NCBI GenBank assembly: GCA_900541465.1 | Contig: UQJY01000007.1 | Coordinates: 1 to 58,888 of the forward strand | Direction of reading: 5' to 3' | Origin: an uncultured Fusobacterium sp. | Lineage (GTDB): Bacteria; Fusobacteriota; Fusobacteriia; Fusobacteriales; Fusobacteriaceae | Length of the DNA: 58,888 nt | Shown: positions 55,536-58,888 of the stretch, piece by piece | Layout: each line of letters opens with the position of its first letter | Numbering within the stretch: position 1 is the stretch's first letter | The notes under the pieces: model-generated | The model's database searches: none | The model's input: the letters and a program-made list of their open reading frames with translations, nothing else | Told to the model about the DNA's origin: nothing | Made by a program: the position numbers and the translations under genes

Positions 55536-56576
55536 ATGAGAACAATAAATTATGAAGATTTGTATAAATTAAAAAGTTATATTTTGATAGATGCAAGAAG
55601 TCCGAAAGAATTTTTAGATTCGCCCATTCCAGGGGCTGTAAATATTCCAGCTCTTCTTGATGATGAAAGAGTGGAAGTTGGGACAGCATATGTGAGAGAG
55701 TCAACAGAGAGAGCAAAAGAAATCGGAATTGAAAAAATTTCTAAAAGACTTCCTGAAATTTTTAGAGAGATAAACGACCTTTCTAAAAAATATGATAAAC
55801 TTGTTTTCTATTGTGCAAGAGGGGGAATGAGAAGTTCATCTCTTGAGGCAATTTTTTATGCTCTTAAATACAGAACATTAAAACTTGAGGGAGGATATAA
55901 GGCATACAGAAATTATATTATGGAAAATCTTCCTGAAAAAAATAAAGATATAAAATATGTGGTTCTTCATGGAAGAACAGGTGTCGGTAAAACAAAAATT
56001 TTAGAAAAACTTGCTGAAAAAGGTTATTCAGTTATGGATTTAGAAAAAATGGCTGACCATAAAGGTTCTTTTTTCGGCGGGCTTTGTGAAAAGAAAAAAC
56101 AGAGTCAGAAAAGACTGGAATCAGAAATTTACGAATGCCTTTCAAAAAATGAAACAGGATATGTTTTAGTTGAAAGCGAGAGCAAAAGAATAGGAGATAT
56201 TTATCTTCCGGAGGTTGTCCACGATTCAATTTTAAACGGCTGCCATATTATAATCAATACTTCTATGGAAAACAGAGTAAAAATAATTATGGAAGATTAT
56301 TCTGGAGCTGAAAAAGAAGAGCTTCAAGGGTGTCTTGATAAGGTTGGAAGATATATAAGCAGAGAAAGATACGAAAACTACAGTAAACTTTTAGAAGAGG
56401 ATAAACTTCCAGAGCTGAGTGAAATCCTTATGGAAAAATATTACGACCCTCTTTATGACCAGAGCATAAATAAATATCAGTATGAAGAAGAGATAAGATA
56501 TGAAACAATAGACGAGGCTGCAGAGAGAGTTGCAGATTTCTTATTGAGAAAAGGATTTATAGAAGAAAAATTATAA
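55536..56576 (+). CDS. mnmH: tRNA 2-selenouridine synthase
   Basis: Start at ATG 55536 with TGGAGG upstream; 346 residues. N-terminal rhodanese domain with IDARSPKEFLDSPIPGAVNIP and the catalytic Cys in FYCARGGMRSSSL (about residue 97), then a P-loop domain HGRTGVGKTKILEKL (about 144-158) and LVESESKRIGDIYLP. It replaces sulfur by selenium in wobble uridines of some tRNAs using selenophosphate, so the organism should carry selD elsewhere. It is a single-gene unit. Confidence 0.94.
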   Translation: MRTINYEDLYKLKSYILIDARSPKEFLDSPIPGAVNIPALLDDERVEVGTAYVRESTERAKEIGIEKISKRLPEIFREINDLSKKYDKLVFYCARGGMRSSSLEAIFYALKYRTLKLEGGYKAYRNYIMENLPEKNKDIKYVVLHGRTGVGKTKILEKLAEKGYSVMDLEKMADHKGSFFGGLCEKKKQSQKRLESEIYECLSKNETGYVLVESESKRIGDIYLPEVVHDSILNGCHIIINTSMENRVKIIMEDYSGAEKEELQGCLDKVGRYISRERYENYSKLLEEDKLPELSEILMEKYYDPLYDQSINKYQYEEEIRYETIDEAAERVADFLLRKGFIEEKL

Positions 56577-56584
56577 AAATAAAA

Positions 56585-56613
56585 AAGCTGCTGTATAAAG
56601 TTTACGGCAGCTT
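56585..56613. terminator. Terminator between mnmH and the GGDEF gene
   Basis: AAGCTGCTGT pairs with ACGGCAGCTT (one G-T pair). The T-run is clear on the minus strand (after the GGDEF gene) and weaker on the plus strand. Confidence 0.75.
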
Positions 56614-56619
56614 AAATTT

Positions 56620-58542
56620 TTATATAACTGTAAATCTGTTTCTTCCATTTTCTTTGGAAATATAAAGAGCTTTGTCTGCTTCTTTAATGCTTTCTTTTAA
56701 GTTTAAAGTTTTTTCAAAATGTTTAAAGCAGACTCCCACACTTATTGTAACTCTGTCGGAAACAGGTGATTTTTCATGTGGAATATTTTCATCTTTTAAA
56801 TTTTTTGCAATTCTTTTATAGATATCTTTAAAAATTTCTGAATCAGCATTTTTTAAAATAAGAAGAAATTCTTCTCCCCCGTATCTTATAACAATATCAT
56901 CTTTTCTCAAACTTTTTTTCAAAATATCAGCAGTTTTCTTTATGACAATATCTCCAGCAGGATGCCCGTAATAATCATTATAATTTTTAAAATGATCAAT
57001 ATCAATCATAACAATTGCAGCATTAATAGGTTTTTTTAAAGGTTTTTCAATTAAAAAATCCATATATTTTCTATTGTATACAAGGGTAAGAGCATCTGTA
57101 AAATTTTTCCTGTTAAGTTTTTTTATTTGGAAAGCACCCATAATAATAGAAATAAAAGCTAAGAAAGCAAAGCCGCCAAGACTTATAATTTTTATCTTTG
57201 TAATTCTTTCATGTTTTTTCATCTGGTCAAGAATATAAGAGTTTTTGACAAACTCTATGTAATCTTTTTTCAAATTATCATTAAATTTTTTCTCTGCTTT
57301 ATAAATATTTTTTCCTGTTTCAAAATATTTTTCAGATTGATCTGTTTTTTTATAAAGTTCAAGGAGCATAAAATAAATAGAAGTATTAAACCCCCATTCT
57401 TCTTCTAAATCTTTTTTTAAAAGAATATTAAGTTTTTCAATAGCTTCATCATATTTTCCTTGTAGATAAAGCATTTCGCAATGGGCAATTTCAACATACA
57501 TAGAGCCGTTTAAAAAAGCACTTCCCTTATCTTCTTTTAAATATTCAAGACATAAATTATAATATTCCTGAGCCTTTTCAAAATTATTTTTTCTGCTTTC
57601 AAGGAGAAGAAGATTTTTATATCTGAAAACTTTTACTCCTACAGCAATATTTTCAGGAAGATAAGGTATAATTTTTTCAGTTTCAAGAGAACATTCTTTT
57701 GCTTTTTCATAATTTTTTAATTGAATATAACTTTCAGATCTGTTGATATATGTTCCATATTTTGCAAGAGCATTATCTGTTTGATTTTTTACAGGAATAT
57801 GCACAGCTTTGTTATAGTATTTTAAGGCTGTTTTATAATCTTCTAAAAGAAAATACATATTTCCAAGATATTCATAAGATTTAATCTGGATTCTGGCACG
57901 GCTTTCAGAATCTTTTATTTTTTGAGCTTCTGAAAGTATATCATAATACATATATATGCTCTCACTGTATTCTTCATTTGCCATTTTCAGCATAGCAGTA
58001 AATCCTTTTATTTTTAGAGAACTTTCAAGAGTTAAATCTTTTGCTTCTTTAAGATAGCTTTCAAGAAGAATTATAATTTTTTCTCTCGACTTAATATCAG
58101 TCATAACAGATGAAATAAGCTGCCAGATAAAATGGGTTTTATTTGAAAGAATTGAATAATCTTTCATAATATTTAAAGAATTTTCTACAAGAGTAAAATC
58201 TCCATATCCATTAATTTCATTTTTACATTGATTTAAATAAAGGCTGCTGTAAAATAAAACTGCAGGGTCTTTTTCATCAGATTTAAGAATATTTTCAAAT
58301 AAAATTTCAGCATCTTTAAAATTATTTTCTTCATATAATTTAAGAGCTTTAATAAATAATTTTTCTTTTTCAGATGCAGAAGGATATTTATCAGAAATAT
58401 TTCCTGTTGCATAATATTCGCTGACTGTTTTATAAACAGGTGAATTTTTTATTTTATTTTCATTGGAAAAGTTTGAAAATTTAAAAACAGTAAAATAAAT
58501 AAGAGCTGTTACTGTTAAAAAAAATATTAATTTCTTTTTCAT
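56620..58542 (-). CDS. Membrane TPR-GGDEF diguanylate cyclase
   Basis: Start at ATG 58542 (GAGGAG upstream); 640 residues. An N-terminal membrane segment or signal (KKKLIFFLTVTALIYFTVF), about 400 residues of TPR-like helices (e.g. YLGNMYFLLEDYKTALKYYN), a second membrane helix (IISLGGFAFLAFISIIMGAF, near 455-475) and a C-terminal GGDEF domain with active site GGEEF (555-559) and inhibitory I-site RKDD (546-549). It should make c-di-GMP in the cytoplasm in response to a periplasmic signal or peptide bound by the TPRs. A c-di-GMP riboswitch is encoded divergently just upstream. Confidence 0.93.
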   Translation of the reverse strand: MKKKLIFFLTVTALIYFTVFKFSNFSNENKIKNSPVYKTVSEYYATGNISDKYPSASEKEKLFIKALKLYEENNFKDAEILFENILKSDEKDPAVLFYSSLYLNQCKNEINGYGDFTLVENSLNIMKDYSILSNKTHFIWQLISSVMTDIKSREKIIILLESYLKEAKDLTLESSLKIKGFTAMLKMANEEYSESIYMYYDILSEAQKIKDSESRARIQIKSYEYLGNMYFLLEDYKTALKYYNKAVHIPVKNQTDNALAKYGTYINRSESYIQLKNYEKAKECSLETEKIIPYLPENIAVGVKVFRYKNLLLLESRKNNFEKAQEYYNLCLEYLKEDKGSAFLNGSMYVEIAHCEMLYLQGKYDEAIEKLNILLKKDLEEEWGFNTSIYFMLLELYKKTDQSEKYFETGKNIYKAEKKFNDNLKKDYIEFVKNSYILDQMKKHERITKIKIISLGGFAFLAFISIIMGAFQIKKLNRKNFTDALTLVYNRKYMDFLIEKPLKKPINAAIVMIDIDHFKNYNDYYGHPAGDIVIKKTADILKKSLRKDDIVIRYGGEEFLLILKNADSEIFKDIYKRIAKNLKDENIPHEKSPVSDRVTISVGVCFKHFEKTLNLKESIKEADKALYISKENGRNRFTVI

Positions 58543-58657
58543 GTTTCTCCTCACAAAATATATAGCTTATTTGTTTTTATCCTATATAAATAAAATGGTA
58601 TCTTATTTATATGTGAATGTCAATGAATATGGAAAAATAAAAAATAGTAAAAAAGTA

Positions 58658-58686
58658 TTGACTTATAAAAATAAATATAGTATCAT
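58658..58686 (+). promoter_or_regulatory. Promoter of the riboswitch transcript
   Basis: TTGACT (58658-58663) and TATCAT (58681-58686), 17 bp apart. Transcription would start a few bases before the riboswitch. It is divergent from the GGDEF gene, whose start is 116 bp away. Confidence 0.82.
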
Positions 58687-58697
58687 ACCTTATAAAA

Positions 58698-58775
58698 TAA
58701 ATATGGGTAAAACAATGGAAACATTATGACGCAAAGCTAAAGGGTATTTAAAATGACAGCCAGCTGCAGTATTGA
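58698..58775 (+). ncRNA. c-di-GMP-I (GEMM-I) riboswitch
   Basis: Order of conserved parts: GGGTAAAAC, then the P2 hairpin with its GAAA tetraloop (CAATG GAAA CATT), ATGACGCAAAGCTA, AGGG, a variable loop and ATGACAGCCAGCTGC, which carries the tetraloop-receptor side of P3. These match the GEMM-I consensus (GACGCAAAGC, then CAGC.AGCTGC). P1 can form between AAATAT (58699-58704) and AGTATT (58768-58773). The regulated gene lies past the window end. Confidence 0.9.
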
Positions 58776-58807
58776 AAAGTAAAAATTTTCAGACTGCAGT
58801 TTTTTTA
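58764..58807 (+). terminator. Terminator overlapping the riboswitch 3' side
   Basis: CTGCAGT (58764-58770) pairs with ACTGCAG (58793-58799), continued by GAAAA/TTTTC, then a T-run from 58800. The first arm is shared with P3/P1 of the riboswitch, so ligand binding should prevent the terminator, i.e. an ON switch. The remaining 80 bases to the window edge show no gene start. Confidence 0.85.
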
Positions 58808-58888
58808 TTGATAAGTTATTAAAATATTATACGAGCATTCCTGTATACTAAAAAATAAATAGTATCAAAAAAAGATACCTCAATGTAA

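Overview
The window looks like a chromosome segment of an anaerobic, low-GC, Gram-negative fusobacterium (genus Fusobacterium or a close relative). This is inferred from several things seen together: very AT-rich DNA with strong GGAGG ribosome sites and AGA-dominated arginine codons; Firmicute-like regulation (LicT/RAT and GlpP antitermination, WhiA, ScpA); diderm traits (HldD for LPS heptose, periplasmic binding proteins without a lipobox); and anaerobic enzymes (B12-dependent ribonucleotide reductase, HemZ-like radical SAM protein, GlpA-type glycerol-3-phosphate oxidoreductase set). Species is not assignable by eye.

Layout. 1-3660 is a small cryptic mobile element read entirely on the minus strand and cut at the left by an IS3-family insertion. 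It holds a truncated gene II/X-like rolling-circle replication protein, a zinc-ribbon protein, three membrane micro-proteins, two 59-residue AbrB-like regulators, a P22-type antirepressor-like protein, several operator-like palindromes and compact terminators. It abuts the 3' end of guaA. Then come guaA and ssb (minus), and a long plus-strand housekeeping run: polA-whiA-ribF-scpA-murJ-orphan N6-adenine methylase-ligA, secA, a lipoprotein, a PHP phosphoesterase, hldD, uppP, pilT, a hemZ-like gene, a comEA-like gene and hslO. Two copies of a 155-bp palindromic intergenic repeat lie in this run. A roughly 560-bp extremely AT-rich spacer precedes an AGCS amino-acid:sodium symporter.

29.1-33.6 kb (minus) is a beta-glucoside operon: licT, PTS EIIBCA and a 6-phospho-beta-glucosidase gene with a nonsense codon at codon 9. 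It has a textbook promoter, a RAT/terminator leader and a second RAT between licT and the PTS gene. 33.9-46.2 kb (plus) is a glycerol/glycerophosphodiester region: a Ugp-like ABC transporter, glpP, a glycerophosphodiester phosphodiesterase, an AlkD-like repair protein, glpF, glpK and a three-gene GlpA-type oxidoreductase set. The leaders of glpF and of the oxidoreductase operon each carry a terminator preceded by the same short motif, which fits GlpP antitermination.

46.3-50.7 kb is a biotin operon (bioD-A-F-G-C, without bioB). It is followed by a promoter, a 25-codon micro-ORF and a terminator upstream of an M20 amidohydrolase and an amino-acid-binding protein. The right end holds nrdJ (minus) with an NrdR-box palindrome in its promoter, mnmH (plus), and a membrane TPR-GGDEF protein (minus). 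Divergent from the GGDEF gene is a promoter, a c-di-GMP-I riboswitch and an overlapping terminator, whose target gene lies beyond the window edge.

No tRNA, rRNA or CRISPR array was seen. All calls come from reading the sequence; no database search was possible.
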